Below are positions 7,613 to 17,401 of a stretch of DNA of 48,722 nucleotides, piece by piece. The DNA is taken from positions 1 to 48,722 of the forward strand of contig JBKAGO010000007.1 in assembly GCA_046290435.1 (NCBI GenBank), in the 5' to 3' direction. Origin of the DNA: CAVQUE01 sp046290435. Its GTDB lineage: Bacteria; Actinomycetota; Acidimicrobiia; Acidimicrobiales; UBA8592. The position numbers were made by a program, and so were the translations under genes. The stretch's first letter is position 1, and each line of letters starts with the position of its first letter. A model generated the notes under the pieces. It was not told the origin of the DNA. It did no database searches and saw only the letters and a list, made by a program, of their open reading frames with translations.

Positions 7613-8434
7613 TCAGGCGCGGGCTTCGGTTACTGCGCGCTCGACCAGGACCCGGGCGAGGTGGCGGCGGTAGGCGGCGTCGGCGTGGATGTCGCCGGTG
7701 GGTTCGGCTTCGTCTGCTGCGGCGGCGCCCACGTCGGCGGGCGATGCACCGGAGCGCAGGGCTTCGGTGGCCGCGGCGGAGATCATCGGCGACGGGCCCA
7801 TGTTGACCAGAGCCACGCCGCCGCTGGGACCGGCCTGTACCGACGCTCCGACGATGGCCCAGTCCTGGGCGCGGCGGTTGAACTTCTGGAACGACCAGCC
7901 CTCGCCGGCTGCGACCGGGAAGCGGATCTCGGTGAGCAGCTCGTCGGGGCCGACGGCGGTCTCGAGGAAGCCGGTGAAGAAGTCGGCCGCGGCGACGACG
8001 CGCTCGCCGCCCGGACCGCGCACCACCATCGATGCGCCCGATGCGAGCGCCACCGACGGCAGGTCCGACGCGGGGTCGCCGTGGGCCAGGGACCCGCCGA
8101 TGGTGCCGCGGTTGCGGACCTGGGGATCGCCGACCTGGGACGCCGCGTGCGCGATCAGGGGCGCCTGGGCCGCCAGCACCGTGGAGCGTTCGACGTCGCG
8201 GTGGCGGGTCATGGCACCGATGGCGACGTGGTCGTTGCGGAACTCGATGTAGGAGAGGTCGCTGACCTCGCCGAGATCGATCAGCATCTCGGGCTGGGCC
8301 AGCCGCAGCTTCATCAGCGGCAGCAGGCTGTGGCCGCCGGCGAGGAGCTTGGCCTCGTCGCCGTGCTCGGCCAGCAGCGCGAGCGCCTCGGCGGTGCTGG
8401 CGGCCCGGGCGTACCCGAATCCTGCGGGGATCAT
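7613..8434 (-). CDS. CO dehydrogenase-type medium subunit (FAD-binding, CoxM-like)
   Basis: The 273-residue protein starts MIPAGFGYARAASTAEALAL. It carries the FAD-binding motifs AGGHSLLPLMKLRL and TIGGSLAHGDPASDLP of the molybdenum-hydroxylase medium subunit. It passes electrons from the 2Fe-2S subunit to an acceptor. Its ATG overlaps the stop of the coxS-like gene (ATGA), so L, S and M are translated as one operon. The length is normal for the family. Confidence 0.93.
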   Translation of the reverse strand: MIPAGFGYARAASTAEALALLAEHGDEAKLLAGGHSLLPLMKLRLAQPEMLIDLGEVSDLSYIEFRNDHVAIGAMTRHRDVERSTVLAAQAPLIAHAASQVGDPQVRNRGTIGGSLAHGDPASDLPSVALASGASMVVRGPGGERVVAAADFFTGFLETAVGPDELLTEIRFPVAAGEGWSFQKFNRRAQDWAIVGASVQAGPSGGVALVNMGPSPMISAAATEALRSGASPADVGAAAADEAEPTGDIHADAAYRRHLARVLVERAVTEARA

Positions 8435-8940
8435 TGCGCGCCTCCCGGGGTGGCGACGGCGACGCCGTCGGGGTGCTCGGCGGCCCACCGCACGGCGTTG
8501 ACGATCATCTGGTACCCCGTGCAGCGGCACAGGTTGCCCTCGAGGTCGTGGCGGATCTCGTCGCGGCTGGGGTCGGGGTTGTCGGCCAGCAGCGCCGTTG
8601 CCGCCATGATCATGCCCGGCGTGCAGTACCCGCACTGCAGGCCGTGCTCCTGGCGGAAGCCCTCCTGGACTGCCGAGAACGACCCGTCGGCGCCGGCGAC
8701 GCCTTCGATGGTGGTGATCTCGTGGCCGTGGGCCTGCACGGCGAGCACGGTGCAGGACTTGACGGCGTCGCCGTCGAGCAGCACGGTGCACGCCCCGCAG
8801 TTGGAGGTGTCGCAGCCGATGTGGGTGCCGGTGAGGCCCAGGTCGTCGCGCAGGTGCAACGCCAACAGCGTGCGAGGCTCGACCGACGTGGTGACCTCGC
8901 GCCCGTTGACGGTGATGGTGACGGTGAACTCGTCGCTCAT
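8431..8940 (-). CDS. CO dehydrogenase-type small subunit (2x[2Fe-2S], CoxS-like)
   Basis: The 169-residue protein has both iron-sulfur clusters of the family: a plant-type ferredoxin motif (GCDTSNCGACTVLLDG, about residues 43-58) and the C-terminal pair CGYCTPGM and CRCTGY. It carries electrons between the molybdenum subunit and the FAD subunit. It overlaps the large-subunit gene by 4 nt upstream and the medium-subunit gene by 4 nt downstream. Confidence 0.95.
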   Translation of the reverse strand: MSDEFTVTITVNGREVTTSVEPRTLLALHLRDDLGLTGTHIGCDTSNCGACTVLLDGDAVKSCTVLAVQAHGHEITTIEGVAGADGSFSAVQEGFRQEHGLQCGYCTPGMIMAATALLADNPDPSRDEIRHDLEGNLCRCTGYQMIVNAVRWAAEHPDGVAVATPGGAQ

Positions 8941-11252
8941 GAGGCACCTCCGTGAAGGATCGAGAAGAGTTTGTTCGGGGTGACGGGCATGTCGATGTGG
9001 CGCACGCCCAGGTGGCTGACGGCATCGACCGCGGCGTTGACCACCGCCGGCGGCGAGCCCACCGAGCCGGACTCGCCGATGCCCTTTGCCCCCATCGAGT
9101 TGTTGGGGGTGGGGGTCACCGTGCGGCTCGAGGTGAACTCCGGCAGGTCCGGGGCGCTCGGCACCAGGTAGTCGACGAGGGTGCCCGTGAGGGGCTGGCC
9201 GTCGTCGTTGTAGGTCATCTTCTCGTACAGCGCCTGGGCGATGCCCTGGGCCACACCGCCGTGGACCTGGCCCTCGGCCAGCAGCGGGTTGATGACGTTG
9301 CCGCAGTCGTCCACGAGATACATGTCGCGCACACGGATCTCGGCGGTGACCTTGTCGATCTCGACGACGCAGCCGTAGGCGCCGGCCGGGAACGAGAAGT
9401 TCGGCGGCGCGTTGTGGACGGTGGCCTCGAGGCTGCCGGGGTCGACGCCCTCGGGCAGCTCCAGGTTCTGGAAGCTCTTGGTGGCGACCTCGGCCCAGCC
9501 GACGGCCTTGGTCGGCGTGCCGGCAACGTGGAAGGCGTCGTCGCCGACCTCGATGTCGTCGGGGTTGGCCTCGAGGAGGTGGGCGGCGATGACCTTGGCT
9601 TTGTCGACCACCTTGGCCGCAGCCATCTTCACGGATTCGCCGGCGACGGCGGTGGCCCGGGAGCCCATGGTGCCGATGCCCTGGACGACGGTGGCGGTGT
9701 CGCCGTGGCGAACCGAGATCCGGTCGAAGTCGATGCCCAGTTCGTCGGCCGCGATCTGGGCCAGCGTGGTGACGGTGCCCTGCCCGTGGGGCGATGCGCC
9801 GGTGTAGATGATGGCGCTGCCGTCGGGCTGGATGCGGACCTGGCCCGACTCCCACGAACCGAGGTGGCCGAACCCCTCGAGCGATCCGGGGGGACCGAAC
9901 GAGGCGATCTCGAGCCAGCACGAGAACCCGATGCCGAGCAGCGGCTTTGCCGGGTCGTCGCGGTTGGCGGCCTGTTCGGCCTTCAGCGCGTCGTAGTCCA
10001 TGATGCGCAACAGCTCGTCGAGGCCGGCGGCGTAGTTGCCGCTGTCGTACACGGCGATCTCGCTGTGGGTGGCGTAGGGGAACGCGTCGACGGCGATGAA
10101 GTTGCGGCGCCGGACCTCGACGGGGTCGAGGCCAAGGTGGTCGGCGACGAGGTCGACCATGCGCTCGATGTAGTAGCTGGCCTCGGGCCGCCCGGCGCCG
10201 CGGTAGGCGGCGACGGGGGTGGCGTTGGTGAACACGTTGGTCCAGCCGACGGCGACCTTCGGGATGCGGTAGCAGCCGGCGGCCATGGTGGTGGTGAGCA
10301 CGGGCAGGCCCATGCCGGTGGGGTCGGCGTAGGCGCCGTTGTCCTGGAAGACGTGGACCTTCAGTGCCAGCAGGGTGCCGTCGTCGTCGAAGCCGATCTC
10401 GAGGTCGGCCTCCTGGGCCCGACCGTGGTACATCGCGACCATGCACTCCGAGCGGGTCTGGGTGTACTTGACCGGGCGGCGCAGGTGCTTGGACAGCATC
10501 GGCACCAGGTAGTTCTCGGGGACGTCGTTGATCTTGGCGCCGAAGCCGCCGCCGACGTCGGGGGCGATGACCCGCACGGTGTCCTGGGGGACCCCGGCGA
10601 ACGCGGCGAGGGTGGTGCGGTACTTGTGCGGGGCCTGGTGGGTGCACCACACGGTGACGCCGGCGGGACCCCAGTCGGCCAGCACGACCTGGGGCTCGAT
10701 GGGGGTGGGGACACAGCGGTTGTTCTCGATGTGCTGGCTGATCCGGTGCGGCGCGGCCTCGAGGGCGGCGTCGATCTCGGGGCTGTCGACCGGCAGCGTG
10801 AAGGCGATGTTGGCGCCGATGTTCTCGTCGAGGGGAGCAGCTCCTTCGGCGATGGCGGCACCGATCGATGCGTTGACCGGCAGCGGTTCGATGTCGGCGA
10901 AGATCGCGGCTGCGGCGTCGGCGGCCTGGCCGCGCGTCTCCGCGACGACCACGGCGTAGGCCTCGCCGACGAAGCGCACCTTGTCCTTGGCCAGCAGCGG
11001 CCGTTCGAGGCCGGGGACGCCCGGCGTGGGCGGCAGGTCGGCGACGTCGTCGGCGGTCCACACCGCGAGCACGCCGGGCATGGCGACGGCGTCGGAGGTG
11101 TCGACCGAGCGCAGCCGCCCGTGGGCGATGTCGCTGGTGGCGAAGGCCACGTAGGCGGTGCCGGTGGGGGAGATGTCGTCGACGAACTGCCCCCGTCCGG
11201 TGATGAGTGTGGGGTCCTCCTTGCGGAGCACCTTGGCGCCGACGAGCGACAT
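8937..11252 (-). CDS. Form II CO dehydrogenase-type large subunit (molybdopterin, CoxL-like)
   Basis: The 771-residue molybdopterin cytosine dinucleotide-type subunit has GGGFGAK near the cofactor, and the active-site loop reads AYRGAGRPE. That loop marks form II (BMS-type) CoxL; form I enzymes proven to oxidise CO have AYRCSFR. True CO oxidation is therefore uncertain and another aldehyde or aromatic substrate is possible. The late motif GAKGIGESG holds the conserved catalytic Glu. A GGGGGAAA ribosome binding site precedes the ATG. The operon order L-S-M differs from the classical M-S-L. No coxD-G maturation genes are in view. A TetR gene lies just upstream on the same strand. Confidence 0.93.
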   Translation of the reverse strand: MSLVGAKVLRKEDPTLITGRGQFVDDISPTGTAYVAFATSDIAHGRLRSVDTSDAVAMPGVLAVWTADDVADLPPTPGVPGLERPLLAKDKVRFVGEAYAVVVAETRGQAADAAAAIFADIEPLPVNASIGAAIAEGAAPLDENIGANIAFTLPVDSPEIDAALEAAPHRISQHIENNRCVPTPIEPQVVLADWGPAGVTVWCTHQAPHKYRTTLAAFAGVPQDTVRVIAPDVGGGFGAKINDVPENYLVPMLSKHLRRPVKYTQTRSECMVAMYHGRAQEADLEIGFDDDGTLLALKVHVFQDNGAYADPTGMGLPVLTTTMAAGCYRIPKVAVGWTNVFTNATPVAAYRGAGRPEASYYIERMVDLVADHLGLDPVEVRRRNFIAVDAFPYATHSEIAVYDSGNYAAGLDELLRIMDYDALKAEQAANRDDPAKPLLGIGFSCWLEIASFGPPGSLEGFGHLGSWESGQVRIQPDGSAIIYTGASPHGQGTVTTLAQIAADELGIDFDRISVRHGDTATVVQGIGTMGSRATAVAGESVKMAAAKVVDKAKVIAAHLLEANPDDIEVGDDAFHVAGTPTKAVGWAEVATKSFQNLELPEGVDPGSLEATVHNAPPNFSFPAGAYGCVVEIDKVTAEIRVRDMYLVDDCGNVINPLLAEGQVHGGVAQGIAQALYEKMTYNDDGQPLTGTLVDYLVPSAPDLPEFTSSRTVTPTPNNSMGAKGIGESGSVGSPPAVVNAAVDAVSHLGVRHIDMPVTPNKLFSILHGGAS

Positions 11253-11333
11253 GCGCGATTTCCCCCGTGAGTCGATGACCGTGCGGGGGCGAAGGTAGCA
11301 GCTGGACCCACACCCGGGCCGTGCTGGAGCAGC

Positions 11334-11954
11334 TCAGCCGTTGGGCCCGGCGAGCCCCGACCAGAGGAGCTCGCCGAGGTGGGCGGCGAGGGTGTCGACG
11401 TCGCCGCTGTCGTCGCGGATCCACGCCAGCGTGGCGAAGTGCAACATACCGACGACGGCGTAGGCCCAGGTGGCCGCCACCGCTTCGTCGGCGCCCTGCT
11501 CGCGGCGCATCGACGCGAAGCCCTCGGTCATCGGGGCGACGGCCCGGTCGGCGAGGCGGAGGGTCTCGTCGATGCGGTCGTGCCCGCCGCCCGACACGTA
11601 CAGGAAGAGGTGGCGGTCGTCCCGCACGGTGGTCAGGTAGGCCCGCAGGAACCGGTCGAGGCCGTCGCGGGGCGAGGTCGCACCGGCCGTGGCCGTATCG
11701 ACGGCGGCGGTGATCCGGTCGACGAGCCGTTCGGCCAGGGCACGCCCGAGGGCGTCGCGGTTGCCGACGTGGTGATAGACGATCGGCTTGGTGACCCCGG
11801 CCTCGGTGGCCACCTGTTCGAGCGTCACGCCGGGTCCGTCGGTACGGATGAGCGCCTCGGCGGTCGCCAGCAGTGAATCGGCGCTGGCGCGTGGCTCGCC
11901 GGAGCGGGGCCGGCCGGGTCGGCGTTCGCTGGTGCTCGGCTTCGTCGTGGCCAC
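11334..11954 (-). CDS. TetR-family transcriptional regulator
   Basis: The 206-residue protein begins (GTG) with a basic stretch ending RRPGRPR, followed by the TetR helix-turn-helix near residues 25-65 (TLEQVATEAGVTKPIVYHHV). The rest is a helical ligand-binding/dimer domain. The start at 11954 was preferred over a GTG at 11996 because TACCCT ends 7 nt before it and few TetR proteins carry the extra residues. The gene lies between the coxL-like gene (same strand, 81 nt away) and the divergent carotenoid oxygenase gene, so either could be its target. No clear palindromic operator was seen. Confidence 0.85.
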   Translation of the reverse strand: MATTKPSTSERRPGRPRSGEPRASADSLLATAEALIRTDGPGVTLEQVATEAGVTKPIVYHHVGNRDALGRALAERLVDRITAAVDTATAGATSPRDGLDRFLRAYLTTVRDDRHLFLYVSGGGHDRIDETLRLADRAVAPMTEGFASMRREQGADEAVAATWAYAVVGMLHFATLAWIRDDSGDVDTLAAHLGELLWSGLAGPNG

Positions 11955-11961
11955 GGGCCCG

Positions 11962-11967
11962 AGGGTA
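11962..11967 (-). promoter_or_regulatory. -10-like box for the TetR gene (leaderless start)
   Basis: The minus strand reads TACCCT, then 7 nt, then the GTG at 11954. It fits the TANNNT-N6-9-start pattern seen at other genes here and supports the shorter start. Confidence 0.35.
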
Positions 11968-12077
11968 CGGGAGGGCCTGGTCGGGGAGTGCCTCACGGTG
12001 CTAGGTTACCCCGAGTAGATTTCCGTCCGGGGCGACGTGGGTTTCGCCGCCGAAAAACCACCGACCAGGGGGAAGCC

Positions 12078-13430
12078 ATGACCGCCACCGAATCCGAGAT
12101 CCCGAGCCACCTGCAGGGCAACGGCGCACCTGTCAGCGAGGAGCGCACCATCACCGAGCTGACGGTGACCGGCGCCATCCCGCCCGAGCTCGACGGCCGC
12201 TACCTCCGCAACGGCGCCAACCCCGTCACCGGTTTCAGCGACCACCCGTTCCTCGGCGACGGCATGATCCATGGCGTGCGCCTGCGCGACGGCCGGGCCG
12301 AGTGGTACCGCAACCGCTACGTCCGCACGCCGTTCATCGCCGATCCCGATCGCCCCGTCATCGAGGTCGACTCGAGCCTGCGCCAGATGGACTCGTCCAA
12401 GGCCAACACCCACGTGGTCGGCCACGCCGGGCGCATCCTCGCCCTGGAGGAGGGGCACTTCCCCTACGTCCTCGACGGCGACCTCGACACCGTCGGCCCG
12501 CTCGACTTCGACGGCCGCCTCACCGGGCCCTTCACCGCCCACCCCAAGATCTGCCCGCTCACGGGCGAACTGCTGGCGTTCGGCTACTACTTCGTCGAGC
12601 CCTACCTGACGTACCTCCGGGTGTCCGCCACCGGCGAGCTGGTGCAATCCGAGGCCATCACCGTCGGCGGCCCGACGATGATGCACGACTTCAACATCAC
12701 CGAGAACAACGTGGTGTTCATGGACCTCCCCGCGGTGTTCGACCTCGAGCTCGCGATCAAGGGCGAGATGCCCATCACCTGGAACGACCAGTACCCGGCC
12801 CGCCTCGGCGTGATGCCCCGCACCGGCACCGACGCCGATGTCGTCTGGTACGACATCGACCCCTGCTACGTGTTCCACCCGCTCAACTCCTACGAGGACG
12901 GCGACAAGATCGTCCTCGACGTCGCCCGCTTCGATCACATCTGGCGCGACGGCCCGATGGACTTCCCCGAGCCGGTCCTGTGGCACTGGGAGATCGACAC
13001 CACCACCGGCAAGGTCACCGAGGAACAGGTCGACGACCGCCCCGGCGAGTTCCCCCGTGTCGCCGACTCGGTCATCGGCCAGAAGCACCGCTACGGCTAC
13101 CTCATGGGCTTCCCCGACACCAGCGTCAGCGATCCGATGGACACAAACGGCTCGATCCTGAAGTACGACCGGGTCACCGGCCAGCGCACCTCCATCGAAC
13201 TCGGCGCCGGGCAGACCCCGGGCGAGGCGGTGTTCGTGCCCGCCGACGGCGGTACCGCCGAGGACGACGGCTACCTCATGACGTACGTGCACGACGCCGC
13301 CAGCGACACCAGCAGCCTGGCGATCTTCGACGCGTCCACCATGAGCGCCGAGCCGGTCGCGTCGGTGGCGTTGCCCAGGATCCCGTTCGGGTTCCACGGC
13401 AGCTGGGTACCGGCGTCGGTCGCCGACTGA
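12078..13430 (+). CDS. Carotenoid cleavage oxygenase (RPE65/CCD family)
   Basis: The 450-residue protein starts MTATESEIPSHLQGNG after a GGGGGAAG ribosome binding site. The family is an iron(II)-dependent seven-bladed propeller that splits C=C bonds of carotenoids or phenylpropanoid stilbenes. The four expected iron-ligand histidines can be placed in FTAHPK, MMHDFN, VFHPLN and the C-terminal GFHGSW. The early YLRNGANP segment is also typical. The length is near the family norm (450-500). It is divergent from the TetR gene and convergent with the RTX gene at 13540. The substrate is not predictable. Confidence 0.92.
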   Translation: MTATESEIPSHLQGNGAPVSEERTITELTVTGAIPPELDGRYLRNGANPVTGFSDHPFLGDGMIHGVRLRDGRAEWYRNRYVRTPFIADPDRPVIEVDSSLRQMDSSKANTHVVGHAGRILALEEGHFPYVLDGDLDTVGPLDFDGRLTGPFTAHPKICPLTGELLAFGYYFVEPYLTYLRVSATGELVQSEAITVGGPTMMHDFNITENNVVFMDLPAVFDLELAIKGEMPITWNDQYPARLGVMPRTGTDADVVWYDIDPCYVFHPLNSYEDGDKIVLDVARFDHIWRDGPMDFPEPVLWHWEIDTTTGKVTEEQVDDRPGEFPRVADSVIGQKHRYGYLMGFPDTSVSDPMDTNGSILKYDRVTGQRTSIELGAGQTPGEAVFVPADGGTAEDDGYLMTYVHDAASDTSSLAIFDASTMSAEPVASVALPRIPFGFHGSWVPASVAD

Positions 13431-13459
13431 TCCGACGAAGGCGGCGGTCCCGCCGGTCC

Positions 13460-13507
13460 GTCGAGGGTGCGTCCCGGAAGCCTCCCTCCCAGGGGCGCAC
13501 CCTCGAC
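13460..13507. terminator. Hairpin between convergent genes
   Basis: Perfect 12-bp arms GTCGAGGGTGCG (13460-13471) and its inverse (13496-13507) enclose a 24-nt loop. The hairpin lies between the stop of the carotenoid oxygenase gene and the stop of the convergent RTX gene, where a bidirectional terminator is expected. There is no clear T-tract, which is common in high-GC actinobacteria. Confidence 0.5.
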
Positions 13508-13539
13508 GCCGGCAATGAACGGACGGCCTGCCGGCCGCC

Positions 13540-15348
<1,809 letters not shown>

Positions 15349-15518
15349 TGGATCTCGTCCGGTGAGTGGTGTTGCAGCGGTTCGTGGGCCGGCGTCGCCC
15401 TCCTTTCTGTCGGCCGCCACTATGGCGACTTGAACCATCACGCCGGTGCGAGCACGTCGATTGCGACCACGGTTCCGCCGCCCGGTCGGTTCCGGCGTGC
15501 GACATGCGCCGGCGGGTG

Positions 15519-17243
15519 TCAGTCGATGGGGAGTTCGCAGCTGCGGTCGTTGCGGGTGCCGGAGCCGCACTGGTCGGTGCCGGGGCCGCCGTTCAGGGTG
15601 TCACGTCCGGCCTGGCCGTTCAGGATGTCGTTGCCGCCCTGACCGAAGAGGGTGTCGTTGCCGGCACCGCCGAGGATGGTGTCGCGTCCGCCGCCGCCTC
15701 GGACGGTGTCATTTCCGCCGCCGGCGAGGATGCGGTCGTTGCCGGGTCCGCCGAGGACGAGGTCGTTGCCGGGTCCGGCGAAGACGCGATCGTTGCCGGC
15801 TCCGGCGATGATGCAGTCGCGACCGCCGCCGGAGCGGATGGTGTCGTTGCCGCCTCGGGCGATGATGACGTCGCTGCCGGCCGTGCCGCGCAGGGTCTCG
15901 CCGGCGTTGGTGCCGATGACGACGTTGGCGCCTTCGAAGCCGGCGCAGGCCCGGGGGATGCGGTTGTCGCGGGGGTCGCAGGCGTCGCCGATGCCATCGC
16001 CGTCACGGTCGGCCTGGCCGGGATTGGCGACTGCGGGGCAGTTGTCGGTGGCGTGGGCGATGCCGTCGAGGTCCTGGTCCTGGCCTCCGCAACCGGCAGG
16101 GTCGTAGCAGTGCAGGACCTTCAGGTCGCCGTTGGTGAAGTCGTAGTAGGAGACGACCGGGTTGCCGTTGGCGTCGAGGACCAGGGACGCGTTCTGCTCG
16201 ACGTCTCCGGTGGCATCGACGGTACGGGGGGTCTGGGTGCCGGAGCAGTCGGGGTTGGTGCAGTGCAGGAGCTCGAGGTCGCCGTCGGTCACGTCGTAGT
16301 AGGCGATGACGGGGTTTCCGTCTGCGTCGAGCACGAGAGATGGAGTCGCCCCGACGTCGCCGGCGGTGGCGGGGCGCTGCGGCGCCTGGGTGCCGGAGCA
16401 GTCCGGCGTGCCGCAGCGCACGATCTTCAGGTCGCCGTTGGTCAGGTCGTAGTAGGCGATGACCGGGTTGTCGTCGGCACCGAGGACCAGGGACGTCTGA
16501 AACCCGACGTCACCGGCGGCATCGACGGTGACCGGCGTCTGCGCGTCGGAGCAGTCGGACGTGTCGCAGCGCACGACCTTCAGGTCGAGGTTGGTGTCAT
16601 CGAGGTAGGAGATGACCGGGTTGCCGTCTGCGCCCAGGGCGATGGAGGACGACCGGCCGACGAACCCGGTGCTGTCGACGGTGACCGGGGTCTGGCTACC
16701 GGAGCAGTCGGGCGTGGTGCAGCGCAGGACCATCAGGTCGTCGTCGCCGCTGCGCCAATAGGACATGACCGGGTTGTCGTCGGCGTCGAGCGTGATCGAG
16801 ATGTCGCGGGCGGTGTTGCCGGCGCCGCCCGGATTGGTGGGCGTCTGGGTGCCGGAGCAGTCGGGCGTGGTGCAGGCCAGGACCTGGAGGGCGATGTTGC
16901 TGTCGAAGGAGGCGATCACCGGGTTGCCGTCGCTGGACAGCGTCATCGCCGATTCCAGGCCGCCGCTCCCTGGGCCGAAGCTCCGAGGGGTCTGGGTGCC
17001 GCTGCAGTCGGGGTTGGTGCAGCGCAGGACTCTCATCTCGTTGTTGTCGGACTCGAGGTACGAGATGACCGGATTGCCCGCAGCATCGAGTGCGAGCGAG
17101 GAGTATCTGCCGGCGTTGCCGTCGGAGTCGGGCGAGGTGATGCTGTCGGGGCCGAGCGGATCGGCTCCGGCGGTTCCCGGGGTGGCGGTTGCCAGGGCGG
17201 CTCCGAGCAGGCACAGGGTGACCAGGAGCGTGAGTCGTCGCAT
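15519..17243 (-). CDS. Secreted protein: seven propeller-like repeats, thrombospondin-3-like linker, RTX repeats (paralogue)
   Basis: The 574-residue protein starts MRRLTLLVTLCLLGAALATA, a clear Sec signal peptide with likely cleavage after the TAGA region. Seven ~48-residue repeats with consensus SLVLDADGNPVIAYYD then LxVLRCTNPDCSG follow; each of the first six ends in a QTP- or QAP-type linker and the last runs into GCGGQDQD. The thrombospondin-3-like and RTX parts and the CELPID tail match the gene at 13540 almost residue for residue, while the propeller repeats differ much more. Both genes are minus strand with 170 nt between them, pointing to tandem duplication with later gene conversion or selection on the 3' part. 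The function is unknown; adhesion or surface binding is plausible. Confidence 0.87.
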   Translation of the reverse strand: MRRLTLLVTLCLLGAALATATPGTAGADPLGPDSITSPDSDGNAGRYSSLALDAAGNPVISYLESDNNEMRVLRCTNPDCSGTQTPRSFGPGSGGLESAMTLSSDGNPVIASFDSNIALQVLACTTPDCSGTQTPTNPGGAGNTARDISITLDADDNPVMSYWRSGDDDLMVLRCTTPDCSGSQTPVTVDSTGFVGRSSSIALGADGNPVISYLDDTNLDLKVVRCDTSDCSDAQTPVTVDAAGDVGFQTSLVLGADDNPVIAYYDLTNGDLKIVRCGTPDCSGTQAPQRPATAGDVGATPSLVLDADGNPVIAYYDVTDGDLELLHCTNPDCSGTQTPRTVDATGDVEQNASLVLDANGNPVVSYYDFTNGDLKVLHCYDPAGCGGQDQDLDGIAHATDNCPAVANPGQADRDGDGIGDACDPRDNRIPRACAGFEGANVVIGTNAGETLRGTAGSDVIIARGGNDTIRSGGGRDCIIAGAGNDRVFAGPGNDLVLGGPGNDRILAGGGNDTVRGGGGRDTILGGAGNDTLFGQGGNDILNGQAGRDTLNGGPGTDQCGSGTRNDRSCELPID

Positions 17244-17401
17244 CGTTTTCGCCGATCGGTGAGAAGGGCCCGCCGTTCGGGCGGCCATGACGGTAGTTGT
17301 GGACCTCGGAACCGGGGTGGACCCCGGGTGTCGCTGCCGGCTTGGCCGAGGACGGACGCAGCCGCTGGCGGAACCGTCGAAGCCGGGCGACAATCGGCGC
17401 C

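Noticed and set aside
8937..11252. Naming the enzyme a true CO dehydrogenase
   Set aside because: The active-site loop AYRGAGR is form II, for which CO oxidation is not established, and no form I loop or coxD-G genes are present.
8952..11270. A 772-codon plus-strand frame opposite coxL
   Set aside because: It is the antisense shadow of the CoxL-like gene with Asp/Gly/Val-rich composition and no motif.
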